Source: Bacteroidota bacterium
GTDB taxonomy: Bacteria; Bacteroidota; Ignavibacteria; Ignavibacteriales; Melioribacteraceae
Length of the DNA stretch: 64,000 nucleotides
Assembly (NCBI GenBank): GCA_018818165.1
Contig: JAHISP010000068.1
Location: 1 to 64,000, forward strand
Reading direction: 5' to 3'
Positions 54,751 through 64,000 of this stretch are shown piece after piece. The notes under the pieces were generated by a model. It was not told the DNA's origin. It saw only the letters and a list, made by a program, of their open reading frames with translations, and ran no database searches. Each line of letters starts with the position of its first letter. Position 1 is the first letter of the stretch. Position numbers and translations under genes: made by a program.

Positions 54751-56604
54751 TTATTTGAGTAAAAGCATTTTATTAGTTTGAGTAAAATTACCCGTTGTAA
54801 TTCTATAAAAATAAATTCCGCTGGATAAATTTGTTGCATTAAAATTAACTGAATGATATCCCATTATCAACTCATTATTTATTAATTCTACAACTTCTTC
54901 TCCAATGCTATTATATACTTTTAGACTAACATTTGCCTTCTGAGGTAATGCAAATTCTATTGTTGTACTTGGGTTAAATGGATTTGGGAAATTTTGAGAT
55001 AGCTTATATTCTAGTGGTAATTCACTTGTAACTGTAACTATTTCAGAATATTCAAAAGAACCGTCAGTATCAATTTGCTTTAATCTATAGGATATTATAT
55101 TTCCTAAAGGGTTATCATCTACAAATGAATAATCTTTTGGTGAGTTACTGTTTCCATGTCCGTCAATAAATCCAATATTTTCCCAATTGTCATTTGCTTT
55201 GCGCTCAATCTCAAAGCCATAATTGTTTATTTCTGTTGCTGTTTGCCAATTGAGAATAATTGTATTTTCTGATAATTTAGCTGAAAAAGATTGCAGTTCG
55301 ACTGGTGTTGGAGAGGTAGCATTGTTTATTTTTGCTACACAAAAATCTCTATACGAAATAGATATTGATGGAATACCGTAACCTGCCATAATAATATCAC
55401 CACCTGGTTCTTGAATCATATCTTTACATTTACTATCATAAATATAATTTTCTACACTATTGAAATTAAATTGCGTTTTTCCAGTTGAATTAAAAGTATT
55501 GTCAAAAGTTCCGATATTGTTAAATCTAGCAACTGCAAAATCAAATACTGTGCTATAAAAGCTACTATAATAGCGACTAACTGTTCCAGCTGCAATAATT
55601 TTTCCATCAGTCTGAATGCTGATAGAATTAATATAATCTGATGTTTGTCCTGTACTTAACTTTGTGGTTAATTTTCCATCTGTATCAAAAGAATTATCCA
55701 TACTTCCATTTGAAATGGAAAACTTTGCAATACTCCATCCAGGCATTGCTCCACCTCCAGCATAGACAGATGTGCCATCATTAGTAAGAGAATAACACAT
55801 TTCACTAGATGCACCAAAATTGATAACTAACAGACCACCAGTAGCAAATAAATTATCAATAGTACCTTGGGAATCCAACTTTATAATGCCAAAATCATGT
55901 CCACTTGCTCCCCCAAGAAAAATAATTCCATTATCTGTAATGTCGATACAATACGCTGTACCAGCCGAGCCAATATAAATACCTGAGGTCGCGAAATCAG
56001 TATCAAGTATTCCTCCACTAGTATATCTTACTGCAACAAAATTACCATCTCCATATCCCGTTACAATAATTTTATCATCAGCTTGAATAGCAAGTGCATT
56101 AGCATAATCTGTCTTCCCACTGACATCTGTTACTGTATATCCATTATTACCAAAACCAATTACATCCAAAGCGCCAGTATTAGTAAACTGAAAAATATAA
56201 AAATCTTCATAAGTTGCACCAGATTTATAACCGTGACCACATAAAACAATTTTACCATCTGATTTAATTCCAACATCGGTAATGTATATGTTATATAAGG
56301 CGGTTCCAGTTAAATCTGGTCTCAATATACTAACCTTGCCAGATGTTCCAAAAGTATTATCAAGAGAACCATCAGAATTATATCTTGCAATTAAAATTTG
56401 ACCTTGGTCATAATCAGTATACCCTGCCACAATAATTTTCCCATCCGATTGGATGCTAACTCCAACACCATAATCGTCAGCATTTGAAACAAAATTGGTA
56501 GTTAGTTTACCATCAGTATCAAAAGACGTATTAAGAGTACCATCATCCTGCGCATAAAAACTTGTGGATAGAATTATAATGAATAAGACAATTTTCAATT
56601 TCAT
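54751..56604 (-). CDS. Por-secreted delta-60-repeat protein
   Basis: A 617-residue secreted protein. A signal peptide precedes seven or more delta-60 repeats (TIGR02608-type) such as GVSIQSDGKIIVAGYTD, then a beta-sandwich like those before Por sorting domains (WQTATEINNYGFEIERK). It ends with a type-A sorting domain (SQNFPNPFNPSTTIEFALP ... KMLLLK). The sorting domain predicts export by the type IX/Por secretion system and anchoring at or release from the surface. Its ligand is unknown. It is the last of three large secreted genes in a row on this strand. Confidence 0.88.
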   Translation of the reverse strand: MKLKIVLFIIILSTSFYAQDDGTLNTSFDTDGKLTTNFVSNADDYGVGVSIQSDGKIIVAGYTDYDQGQILIARYNSDGSLDNTFGTSGKVSILRPDLTGTALYNIYITDVGIKSDGKIVLCGHGYKSGATYEDFYIFQFTNTGALDVIGFGNNGYTVTDVSGKTDYANALAIQADDKIIVTGYGDGNFVAVRYTSGGILDTDFATSGIYIGSAGTAYCIDITDNGIIFLGGASGHDFGIIKLDSQGTIDNLFATGGLLVINFGASSEMCYSLTNDGTSVYAGGGAMPGWSIAKFSISNGSMDNSFDTDGKLTTKLSTGQTSDYINSISIQTDGKIIAAGTVSRYYSSFYSTVFDFAVARFNNIGTFDNTFNSTGKTQFNFNSVENYIYDSKCKDMIQEPGGDIIMAGYGIPSISISYRDFCVAKINNATSPTPVELQSFSAKLSENTIILNWQTATEINNYGFEIERKANDNWENIGFIDGHGNSNSPKDYSFVDDNPLGNIISYRLKQIDTDGSFEYSEIVTVTSELPLEYKLSQNFPNPFNPSTTIEFALPQKANVSLKVYNSIGEEVVELINNELIMGYHSVNFNATNLSSGIYFYRITTGNFTQTNKMLLLK

Positions 56605-56633
56605 AGTATCCTCATAATTAATATTTATTCAAC

Positions 56634-58778
56634 CTATTTTATCAGTATCATTTTAGCTGTCTTTATAAAACTACCTGCTGTTATTCTGTAAAAATAAATT
56701 CCGCTTGATAATTGATATTTGGCACTTGAAAATTGATAATTATAATTGCCTGCTGACATTTCTTCGTTTATTAATACTGCAACTTCCTGTCCAAGTGAGT
56801 TAAAGACACTTAGTTTAACATTTCCATTTGTTGGTAATGCAAATTCAATTACTGTACTTGGGTTAAATGGATTTGGATAATTTTGAGAAAGTGAATACTC
56901 TACAGGAATTGAATTATTATTATCATCTACTGATACTGCAATTGTATCAACCAAACCATAGTTTTGCATTGTGTACATATTTCTTTGACTACAAAAAAGT
57001 CCTTCAGTACTTGAAATAAAATCAATGGCCCAATCAGTATATCGGAGAGAACTTTTACTTAAACTAGCCCAATTTTCACCACCATCTTCAGTTAAATAAA
57101 CACCATCTGTATATATATTGGTATTATCTAAATAGCCAAAACCAACTCCTAAATTCTTTGTTTTAAAGTAAATCTGTGTAAAGTCTAATTCTGAATCTAT
57201 CCATGTTTGACCTTGATCAGTACTTTTCATTACCTTAGTCCCAAAAACAGCCCAGACACAATCTTCAGCAACAAAATAAACTGAACTAGCATTTTCAGTA
57301 GCCGTACTGCTCCATCCCACCCCACCATTTGTCGTTTTCATTAAAGTCTGGTTGCCATAGTTTGGAATTGCAAAACCAGTATTTCCTATAAAATCAGTTT
57401 GTGTGAAAGAAGCTCCACTATAATCAGTTGAATCTATACTCCAATTTAATCCTGTATTAACAGATGTAATAATTCTTCCTGTACTTTTCACAAAATACTT
57501 ACCATCTGAAAAATCAGCTGATTCAATAAAAGTTCCATAAGGTTCATTAACATCAAGAACAACTTCCCAATTTTCACCAAAATCACTTGTTCTAGCTATA
57601 TAACCATTTGTATATTGAGAATTAGTTGGATAATACCAACCAACTGCAATACCTACGCCACCATCACCGAAACAAAGATCTTCAATTCTGTATTTTCCGT
57701 ACAAATCGAAATTTATCGTCCATGTTTTTCCACCATCATTAGAATACATAATTGCCCCATTATAAGAAGATGCTATAATTCTAAGATTGTCAGCAAATGT
57801 AACATCCGAGAATTCCATATCTGGGAAAACTGTAAATGAAGTATCCATTTTATTTTCAATTTTTGTTAAAGCTCTATTTTGAAAAGACCAACCATTATCT
57901 GCATTATAAAAACTAGATAAACCTATTGAACCAGAAATAGATTCCCATGTGTTTCCACCGTCCTTTGTATAGAAACCAAAACCACCACTAACTGCTAAAC
58001 CATATTGATTGTCGATCATTTCAATTCTGCTATTATTTCCCAAAGCGATGTCTGAAGAAATTTTAGACCAGGTCTCACCACTATTTGAAGAGAAATATAC
58101 ACCATCAGCACCAACCCAAAGATTTTCACCAATTAAATCAAAACCATAATGATAAGTAACCCCTGTATTTAATTTATTCCAGGTTACTCCTCCATCAATT
58201 GATTTATAGATGCCTCCTGTAGTGTAGTAGTATCCTATTGATTCATTGATAAACCTAATTTTATAAATATTTCCAAGATCTTCACTTAAAATTTCCCAGG
58301 TAATTCCGCCATCAGAGGTTTTTGCAATATCGCTGAAGTTAAATCTTGCATAACCAACTTGTTCATTAAGAAATGTAAGATGAGTAACATCATTAATTGT
58401 AACTCCGTCAATCTTAATCTCTCTCATTTCCCAAGAATCACCGCCGTTTATTGTTTTGTATAAATAGTGTTTAAGAGCGTTATCATACTTTGTAAAGTAA
58501 CCAACGCTCTGATTTAAAAAATCTACATCATTTGTAAAGTTGTCGTCGAAGTAATCCCCATCTCTATCAAAAGTTAACTGAATAGTCCATGACAATCCAC
58601 CATTCTGCGTTTTCTTAATATAATCTCCAGTAACTATCCATCCAACATTTTCGCTGACAAATTCCATATATGAACTATATGCATTAGTCTCACCGTGGAT
58701 TTTATATAACCCCGATTGAGCGTTTTGAATTTGCACTAATACAAAAAGAGTAACTATAATTATTCCGAATTTTTTCAT
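56634..58778 (-). CDS. Por-secreted YCF48/BNR-repeat protein
   Basis: A 714-residue secreted protein made of Asp-box/YCF48-type propeller blades, each with the S-x-D/N-G-G-x-T/S-W pattern (YKSIDGGVTWNKL, YTKDGGNTWESI, SNDGGKTWTI and others, about eight to ten). It ends in a type-A Por sorting domain (SQNYPNPFNPSTVIEFALP). The GGAG site is five to six bases before ATG 58778; an upstream ATG at 58796 is less likely. Its C-terminal ~95 codons are about 90% identical in DNA to those of the gene just upstream. The ligand is unknown. Confidence 0.88.
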   Translation of the reverse strand: MKKFGIIIVTLFVLVQIQNAQSGLYKIHGETNAYSSYMEFVSENVGWIVTGDYIKKTQNGGLSWTIQLTFDRDGDYFDDNFTNDVDFLNQSVGYFTKYDNALKHYLYKTINGGDSWEMREIKIDGVTINDVTHLTFLNEQVGYARFNFSDIAKTSDGGITWEILSEDLGNIYKIRFINESIGYYYTTGGIYKSIDGGVTWNKLNTGVTYHYGFDLIGENLWVGADGVYFSSNSGETWSKISSDIALGNNSRIEMIDNQYGLAVSGGFGFYTKDGGNTWESISGSIGLSSFYNADNGWSFQNRALTKIENKMDTSFTVFPDMEFSDVTFADNLRIIASSYNGAIMYSNDGGKTWTINFDLYGKYRIEDLCFGDGGVGIAVGWYYPTNSQYTNGYIARTSDFGENWEVVLDVNEPYGTFIESADFSDGKYFVKSTGRIITSVNTGLNWSIDSTDYSGASFTQTDFIGNTGFAIPNYGNQTLMKTTNGGVGWSSTATENASSVYFVAEDCVWAVFGTKVMKSTDQGQTWIDSELDFTQIYFKTKNLGVGFGYLDNTNIYTDGVYLTEDGGENWASLSKSSLRYTDWAIDFISSTEGLFCSQRNMYTMQNYGLVDTIAVSVDDNNNSIPVEYSLSQNYPNPFNPSTVIEFALPTNGNVKLSVFNSLGQEVAVLINEEMSAGNYNYQFSSAKYQLSSGIYFYRITAGSFIKTAKMILIK
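56637..56915 (-). repeat. Duplicated Por sorting-domain module, copy 1
   Basis: Roughly 280 bp encoding the C-terminal sorting domain of the YCF48-type protein, close to 90% identical by eye to 58802-59078 in the neighbouring gene, including synonymous positions. Such identity between otherwise unrelated proteins indicates recent gene conversion or module shuffling. Confidence 0.75.
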
Positions 58779-58798
58779 TTTTTCTCCATCTAACATTA

Positions 58799-61480
58799 TT
58801 ATTTTACCAATATCATTTTATTGGTTTTAATAAAACTACCTGCTGTAATTCTGTAAAAATAAATTCCGCTTGATAATTGATAATTGGCACTCGTAAATTG
58901 ATAATTATAATTACCTGCTAACATTTCTTCGTTTATTAATACTGCAACTTCCTGTCCAAGTGAGTTAAAAATACTTAATTTTACATTCCCATTTGTTGGT
59001 AATGCAAATTCAATTACAGTACTTGGATTAAATGGATTTGGATAATTTTGAGAAAGTGAATACTCTACAGGAATTGAGTTTTCCTTTTCAATACCAACAA
59101 GCACATTTATTTCATCTGAAAAATCACTTTCTTGTCCTGCTAAATCAGTTGCAGTAATTTTATACTGAATATTTCCATCAAGAACTTCATCATCTATATA
59201 AGTAGTATCAATAGTAGTTGCCAGAAATTCACCGTACTTATAAACAGTATAAAAACTAATATCTGATTCTTTATTTTTGTCCCATTTTAATTGTGCATCC
59301 AACCCACTATATGGCACATAAGATAATAATCCAGTTGGTTTCGCTGGCGGTAGATCTCCTGCTATAAACATGAATTCTTCTGAACGAATATTATTTACCC
59401 ATCCTTCATCATTTTGGTCAATAATAAAATAATATGTTGAACCAAAATTTAGAGTATCAAGAATAAGAGTGTGTTCAAGAACTAAACCAGATTCTTCTAT
59501 TACTTCATATGGATATCCATTTGTTGCATCATTTTCTGCATAGAAAATAAATCCAGTAGCTGGGACTGTTGTTTTCCATGTAACTTTTGTTTGTGTATCA
59601 TTGAGAATTGTAATAATAATATCTGTAATTTCAAAAGCTGATGGTTCTTCTTTTCCAATGTATATTTTTCGAGATGGATTTCCATCGACCAAACATTGAT
59701 AAACACCATTGTTTGATGAATTTAAACCATTATTAAAATTAAATAATTGAGAATTTGCATCTGGAATATCAACTCCATCTTTTTGCCATTGGAAATTTGT
59801 TCCCGTTAACATTGCATCTAAAACAACTTTCCCAGTCCATGAAGAATCATTTGGAATTAAAATATTTTGGTCATCAATGCCATTTAGTTTTGTTTCAATG
59901 TTTGACCATTGATTTCCATTATGTAAAACATTTCCAGTTATAGATAAATACAATGTACCTGATTGTGAATTGATAATATTTCCATAGTTTTCAATATCAC
60001 CTAGAATTGATATGCTATCAGAACCAGAATATGAGAGCAGATTTCCATTATCGATTACAATAGTACCTCCTGATAAAACAGTGCTTTCATCACAAGTTAA
60101 ATATCTTATTTTTGCATTATTTATCGTTGTATTTTCCCCTACATGAGCAAATGCTATTTCTGAATTATTTGCATTCACATTTATATTTTTTAACAGATTG
60201 TACCATTGATATGTTGTATAAAATAAACTGTTTGAGGCCAAATTTAGTAAGCCTGTATTAAAATCTACGGTAACTGTTCTATCCTTAAAAATTAAATCCC
60301 CTTTGGTTATATTCACAACTGTATTTGAATCTGTGGCTTTAAATTGTGTTGTTGAAATAGAATCAGACACTGAAAAATTGCATGTCCCAGAAAAAATAAT
60401 TGCTTTATTATTCAATTTTCCATTGCTAATAAATGTACTATTATCTTTTTGATTAAGAAATAAACCATTATCTGTAGTTGCATCATAAATATTTCCATTA
60501 TTTGTAAATGTTCCGTCAATAAATATTCCTCTATCACCATTGTACCAAATACTTCCACTGTACCAATCCACTAAGTTTCCCTCAAATGTTGTTTCTCCTT
60601 CAAATATTACAAGGTTTTCACCTCCATTATCAGTGGGATCACCACCAGATACAAAGGTGCCTATTAGATTTGCATTTGATATTATTGTATTTTTTGCTCC
60701 TCCAAGATAATTTCCCAAATAACCAATGGAACCAGATTGAGTGCTAATTATATTGTTGTTAACTTCTATTTTACCAGAAAGTATTTGGGCATTAACTAAA
60801 ACCAAATTATTTGGATAGGGATTTGATGATGGCAATATTAGTTTTGAACCAGCTAAATTTATTTGTCCACTTACTATTGCAAGACTATCAACAATTAAAC
60901 TACCCAAATCATCCAAAAACCTTGTTTCACCAAGATACAAGGTGCTATCATTCAAAGATCTAATATGGTGTGAATGCTCAGCTTTATTTGGATTCCAATC
61001 CATATCAGAAAATGAAGTATGTGTAAAATGAAATGAGCCATTATTAATAATATCACCCATAATGTATAATCTTTGATATTGCGAAATATAATGACTTTTA
61101 GTAGTACCATTATTATAAAAATCCCCCCCAATTTCTAACCAAAAATCATGTGAGGGACTAATAGTTCCATTGTTAATTAAATCATTTTTAATTCTAATTG
61201 AGCCACTAACTACAGCACTGCCGTAATTGTCCAAAACCCCACCAGTGCTTATTGTTAAATTTAAACATTCTGCGTCAACATAAGTACCAGAACTCGCAAT
61301 CACATAATGTGATATAGTAACATTTGAGTTTGAATCTGGAATTGCAGTTGCATTTGGATCTGCTGACCAAGTTAAAGGGTCGTTCCAATTACCATCTTTA
61401 ACAGAAATAAACTGAGCGTTTATTTCATTAATCGTAATTATCAAAAATAAAACTAAAAAATAAGAAGTATACTTTTTCAT
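58799..61480 (-). CDS. Por-secreted beta-helix/G8-like protein with FN3 domain
   Basis: An 893-residue secreted protein. After the signal peptide comes a G8/beta-helix-like opening (VKDGNWNDPLTWSADPNA), then about 400 residues of irregular beta-helix-type repeats (patterns such as NNGTISPSHDFW, NNGSFHFTHT). Two fibronectin-III/Ig-like regions follow (for example PTGLLSYVPYSGLDAQLKW), and then the type-A Por sorting domain. The GGAG site precedes ATG 61480. A polysaccharide-binding or structural surface role is inferred from the architecture. It is the first of the three secreted genes. Confidence 0.82.
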   Translation of the reverse strand: MKKYTSYFLVLFLIITINEINAQFISVKDGNWNDPLTWSADPNATAIPDSNSNVTISHYVIASSGTYVDAECLNLTISTGGVLDNYGSAVVSGSIRIKNDLINNGTISPSHDFWLEIGGDFYNNGTTKSHYISQYQRLYIMGDIINNGSFHFTHTSFSDMDWNPNKAEHSHHIRSLNDSTLYLGETRFLDDLGSLIVDSLAIVSGQINLAGSKLILPSSNPYPNNLVLVNAQILSGKIEVNNNIISTQSGSIGYLGNYLGGAKNTIISNANLIGTFVSGGDPTDNGGENLVIFEGETTFEGNLVDWYSGSIWYNGDRGIFIDGTFTNNGNIYDATTDNGLFLNQKDNSTFISNGKLNNKAIIFSGTCNFSVSDSISTTQFKATDSNTVVNITKGDLIFKDRTVTVDFNTGLLNLASNSLFYTTYQWYNLLKNINVNANNSEIAFAHVGENTTINNAKIRYLTCDESTVLSGGTIVIDNGNLLSYSGSDSISILGDIENYGNIINSQSGTLYLSITGNVLHNGNQWSNIETKLNGIDDQNILIPNDSSWTGKVVLDAMLTGTNFQWQKDGVDIPDANSQLFNFNNGLNSSNNGVYQCLVDGNPSRKIYIGKEEPSAFEITDIIITILNDTQTKVTWKTTVPATGFIFYAENDATNGYPYEVIEESGLVLEHTLILDTLNFGSTYYFIIDQNDEGWVNNIRSEEFMFIAGDLPPAKPTGLLSYVPYSGLDAQLKWDKNKESDISFYTVYKYGEFLATTIDTTYIDDEVLDGNIQYKITATDLAGQESDFSDEINVLVGIEKENSIPVEYSLSQNYPNPFNPSTVIEFALPTNGNVKLSIFNSLGQEVAVLINEEMLAGNYNYQFTSANYQLSSGIYFYRITAGSFIKTNKMILVK
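58802..59078 (-). repeat. Duplicated Por sorting-domain module, copy 2
   Basis: Partner of 56637-56915, at the end of the beta-helix/FN3 protein gene. The two copies differ by scattered substitutions without obvious gaps. Confidence 0.75.
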
Positions 61481-61979
61481 TTTTTCTCCATAAAACATAA
61501 TTAATAGTGTTTTAAATACTAGCTTAAAAAAGTTTTATCAGATTATTACAAGCTAAAGAATAAGTTCTATCTCCTATTTTATTAGAACAATAATTCCCCA
61601 ATTTTAACAAGACAATTGGGCTTCTTAAATATGGCACTAATATCTTATTAACAAAGTTTGTACCAAATAAACTAATAAGAATCTGGTACAGAAACAACTA
61701 GCATTCGATACAAATCACAATAAATGTATTTCTAATTATCAACATTGATGACCTAACAGGCAACACACTGCAAATGCTAAATTTATTTAAACCTGTCTAT
61801 TTAACTTATTAAAAATTGTTTCACAAAACCTAAAAAAACAATATTCGCTAGCATTTTTTTAACAAGTGCTTAAGAATAAGAAGAATTTGTACATTTATAT
61901 TTTTATTATTGTTATTAAAATAATTGGTTTGATTAGTTAAAAAATTATTTAACATTTTATTAAATTAATATAATTGTAG
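61481..61979. other. Divergent intergenic region without gene
   Basis: About 500 bp of AT-rich DNA between divergent genes, so both promoters must lie here. A 7-bp hairpin CCCAATT/AATTGGG is at 61597-61620, in the likely leader of the secreted genes. I see no ORF, RNA gene or clear operator. Confidence 0.5.
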
Positions 61980-63890
61980 ATGAACATTATAAATACAACT
62001 CTCCAGGTTTTTTTTACGCTTTTCATAATTCAAATTTTTACTCTGCAACATGCAAAAGCTCAACATACTTTAAGTGACACTTTAATTATTAATAGCCTTA
62101 TTAAAGATGCTGATTCAGTTATGGTAAATAATCCAAAACTTGCTATAAGTTTAGCGGATAGTGCATCTGTAATTGCGAATGAACTAAATGTTGAAAAATT
62201 TAACAATTTATGTTTGCGAAAATTAACTGAATCGTATTATGCCCTTGGAAAATATCAAAAAGTAATAAATAATTTATTCATATTATTGAAAGTATATGAA
62301 GCAAATAAAGATAGTGCCCAAATAGCTTTGTGTAATAATGATATAGGTACTGCTTATACTGACTTACAAGAATACTCACTAGCTTTATCATATTTATATA
62401 AAGCTATGGTTTATTATGAAAATAAAGTAGACGACAAAGATAAAGCTACTACAATAAGTAATATTGGATATACTTACTTATCAATGAAGGATTATGACGA
62501 TGCCCTTCCTTATTTTCAAAAAGTTTTGCCAATTTTTACAAAATTGGATTATCAAATTGGTGTATATACTACAAATAATAACATTGGTAGAACTTTGGTG
62601 GGTCAAAAAAGGTATACTGAGGCAATACCCTATTTCAAAACTGCTTTAAGTATTAATACAAAACTAAATCAAAAAGACGGCATGGCAATGACAATTAATC
62701 ATTTAGGGTTAATTGACTATTATTTAAAAAATTATGATGAGGCAATAGTTTATTTTCAAAAAGCTGCAAAAATTCGAAAAGAGATTGGCAACATGAATGC
62801 TTATTTTTATTCGATGAACAATATAGCTTACATCACAAATCTAAAAGGAAAACCGAAGAAAGCTATTGAAATATATGAAAATCTGCTTGCTGAGACAGAT
62901 CCAGAAAATGATAGCGATGCAATTATAATGCTATTAACAAATATGAATAAGAATTATGCTTCCATTGGTGAATATGACAAGGCATATGAAACCCTTCTTA
63001 AATGTACTGAATTAAAAGATAAGTATTTCGACATAGAAAAGAACAAACAAATTGAAGAACTTAAAGTTGAATTTGAAACGGAGCAACACATTTCTGAGAT
63101 TAATAACTTAAAAGAATTAACCAGCATTCAAGAGGAATCACTTAATCGGAAACAAATGATAATTTTGCTGTTAATTGGTTCATTCCTTTTAGTTGCGGGA
63201 CTTGGTTACTTAGGAATTACGCGATACCAATTAAAAACAAAGCAAAAGTCAATGGAATTAGAGCAAAAATTACTCCGCTCGCAAATGAATCCACATTTTA
63301 TTTTCAATTCCCTATCGGTAATTCAAGGATATATTTTTAAAGGATCTGCAAATGAAGCTGTAACTTATCTATCAAATTTTGGAAAATTAATGCGTAACAT
63401 TTTAGAAAATTCACGTGAAGAATTTGTTTTACTCGAAAAAGAAATTGAAACATTAAAACATTATCTCAAACTTCAGAATTTAAGACATGATGGCATAATC
63501 AACTACACAATTGAAATAGATGAAAATTTGGGATTAGATTCTGTGCGTGTTCCACCAATGCTTGCTCAACCATTTATTGAAAACTCAATTAAACATGGAA
63601 TGAATGAAGAAAACAAATTTAATATTCAAATAAAGTACACCAAAAAAGATGACAAAATGAAATTAGTAATTGAAGATGATGGAATTGGAATTAACAAAAT
63701 TGATAATAATAAGTCTTCACTTAATAAGCATCAATCTTTGGCAATAACAATTACGCAAAGCCGCTTGCAATTGTTGAGTAAACGAAAAAAAGGAAAATTT
63801 AATTTACTTTTAATAGATTTAAGTACAGAAAATACTGATAAATCTGGAACAAGAATTGAACTGGATTTACCATACTTGGAAGAATTTTAA
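61980..63890 (+). CDS. TPR-containing LytS-type sensor histidine kinase
   Basis: A 636-residue sensor. A signal peptide or N-terminal helix is followed by a periplasmic tetratricopeptide array (about 60-350; for example YSLALSYLYKAMVYYENK, TEAIPYFKTALSINTKL) and a coiled coil. A single helix spans about 392-412 (MIILLLIGSFLLVAGLGYL). The His_kinase domain has the acceptor near His439 in NPHFIFNSLSVIQ, and the HATPase part carries PPMLAQPFIENSIKHGMN and IEDDGIGINKI. The TPR-plus-LytS layout is common in Bacteroidota. It senses a periplasmic or protein signal and should pass phosphate to the response regulator 14 bp downstream. Confidence 0.93.
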   Translation: MNIINTTLQVFFTLFIIQIFTLQHAKAQHTLSDTLIINSLIKDADSVMVNNPKLAISLADSASVIANELNVEKFNNLCLRKLTESYYALGKYQKVINNLFILLKVYEANKDSAQIALCNNDIGTAYTDLQEYSLALSYLYKAMVYYENKVDDKDKATTISNIGYTYLSMKDYDDALPYFQKVLPIFTKLDYQIGVYTTNNNIGRTLVGQKRYTEAIPYFKTALSINTKLNQKDGMAMTINHLGLIDYYLKNYDEAIVYFQKAAKIRKEIGNMNAYFYSMNNIAYITNLKGKPKKAIEIYENLLAETDPENDSDAIIMLLTNMNKNYASIGEYDKAYETLLKCTELKDKYFDIEKNKQIEELKVEFETEQHISEINNLKELTSIQEESLNRKQMIILLLIGSFLLVAGLGYLGITRYQLKTKQKSMELEQKLLRSQMNPHFIFNSLSVIQGYIFKGSANEAVTYLSNFGKLMRNILENSREEFVLLEKEIETLKHYLKLQNLRHDGIINYTIEIDENLGLDSVRVPPMLAQPFIENSIKHGMNEENKFNIQIKYTKKDDKMKLVIEDDGIGINKIDNNKSSLNKHQSLAITITQSRLQLLSKRKKGKFNLLLIDLSTENTDKSGTRIELDLPYLEEF

Positions 63891-63904
63891 TTAGGAAATA
63901 TATT

Positions 63905-64000
63905 ATGCTGAAAATTTTGATTGTGGAAGATGAAAAAATGACAAGTGAGATGATTGCCCAAATGGTTTCTAGCTCCTTTCCTGATGCTTTAATTGTTGGG
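63905..64000 (+). CDS. Response regulator, start only (cut by window end)
   Basis: The first 32 codons of a receiver domain: MLKILIVEDEKMTSEMIAQM, with acidic residues after VEDE. AGGA stands ahead of ATG 63905, and the gene begins 14 bp after the TPR kinase. It is probably a LytTR-type regulator, as in the pair at the other end of the window, but the output domain lies outside. Confidence 0.85.
   Translation, partial: MLKILIVEDEKMTSEMIAQMVSSSFPDALIVG

Noticed and set aside
61597-61620. Hairpin CCCAATT/AATTGGG as a terminator or riboswitch
   Set aside because: The stem is short, there is no T-tract in a useful direction, and no known riboswitch pattern surrounds it.

Overview
The window is AT-rich and encodes several secreted proteins ending in a Bacteroidota/Ignavibacteria-type Por (type IX secretion) sorting domain with an NPFNPST core. 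It also carries LytS/LytTR two-component pairs and many short GGAG/GAGG ribosome sites, often in front of ATG and sometimes TTG. This points to the Ignavibacteriota/Bacteroidota side of the FCB group. The assignment is inferred from protein style; there is no rRNA or other marker in the window.

Layout. 1-5.1 kb: a short, possibly truncated PD40-like secreted protein, a LytS/LytTR pair and a Dcp-type M3 peptidase. 5.1-6.2 kb: no intact gene, but a decayed IS1380-type transposase and one copy of a hairpin-containing dispersed repeat. 6.2-21.6 kb (minus strand): a seven-gene export locus, in transcription order ABC ATPase, ABC permease fused to a degenerate M1-like domain and a golvesin-type domain, TolC-like channel, lipoprotein adaptor, RND pump, an RND pump fused to an ABC ATPase, and a small ABC permease. 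21.8-29.3 kb (minus): an operon of a giant NHL/TPR/transglutaminase-like protein, a FecR-domain protein and a CHASE2 adenylate cyclase. 29.6-33.2 kb: a lysine-catabolism pair (lysine-ketoglutarate reductase-like enzyme and ALDH7-type aminoadipate semialdehyde dehydrogenase) with an Rrf2 regulator upstream. 33.5-41.6 kb: rsmI, then on the minus strand dusB, a PAP2-like membrane protein, a PolX with an apparently dead polymerase site, apt, a LysR regulator and a YeiH-type exporter, followed by an MFS pump. 42-46 kb: a DUF4143 ATPase, a phosphoesterase/PQQ-propeller protein and a HAD phosphatase. 46.3-54.7 kb: envelope proteins (a new-looking four-repeat secreted protein, a SPOR protein), a DUF2156/GNAT-like protein, a HydE-like radical SAM protein, and an NtrC-type regulator overlapping a secreted protein. 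54.7-61.5 kb: three consecutive large Por-secreted proteins. 62-64 kb: a TPR sensor kinase and the start of its response regulator.

The most unusual object is the RND/ABC export locus. One protein joins a whole RND pump to an ABC ATPase, and the ATPase domain itself is split: its first strand lies about 170 residues ahead of the rest, separated by roughly four membrane helices. The same operon carries a second, closely similar ATPase with its own permease, plus one adaptor and one outer-membrane channel, so ATP-driven and proton-driven export appear to have been merged at one envelope site. Intergenic regions hold several families of short palindromic or tandem repeats, listed separately.
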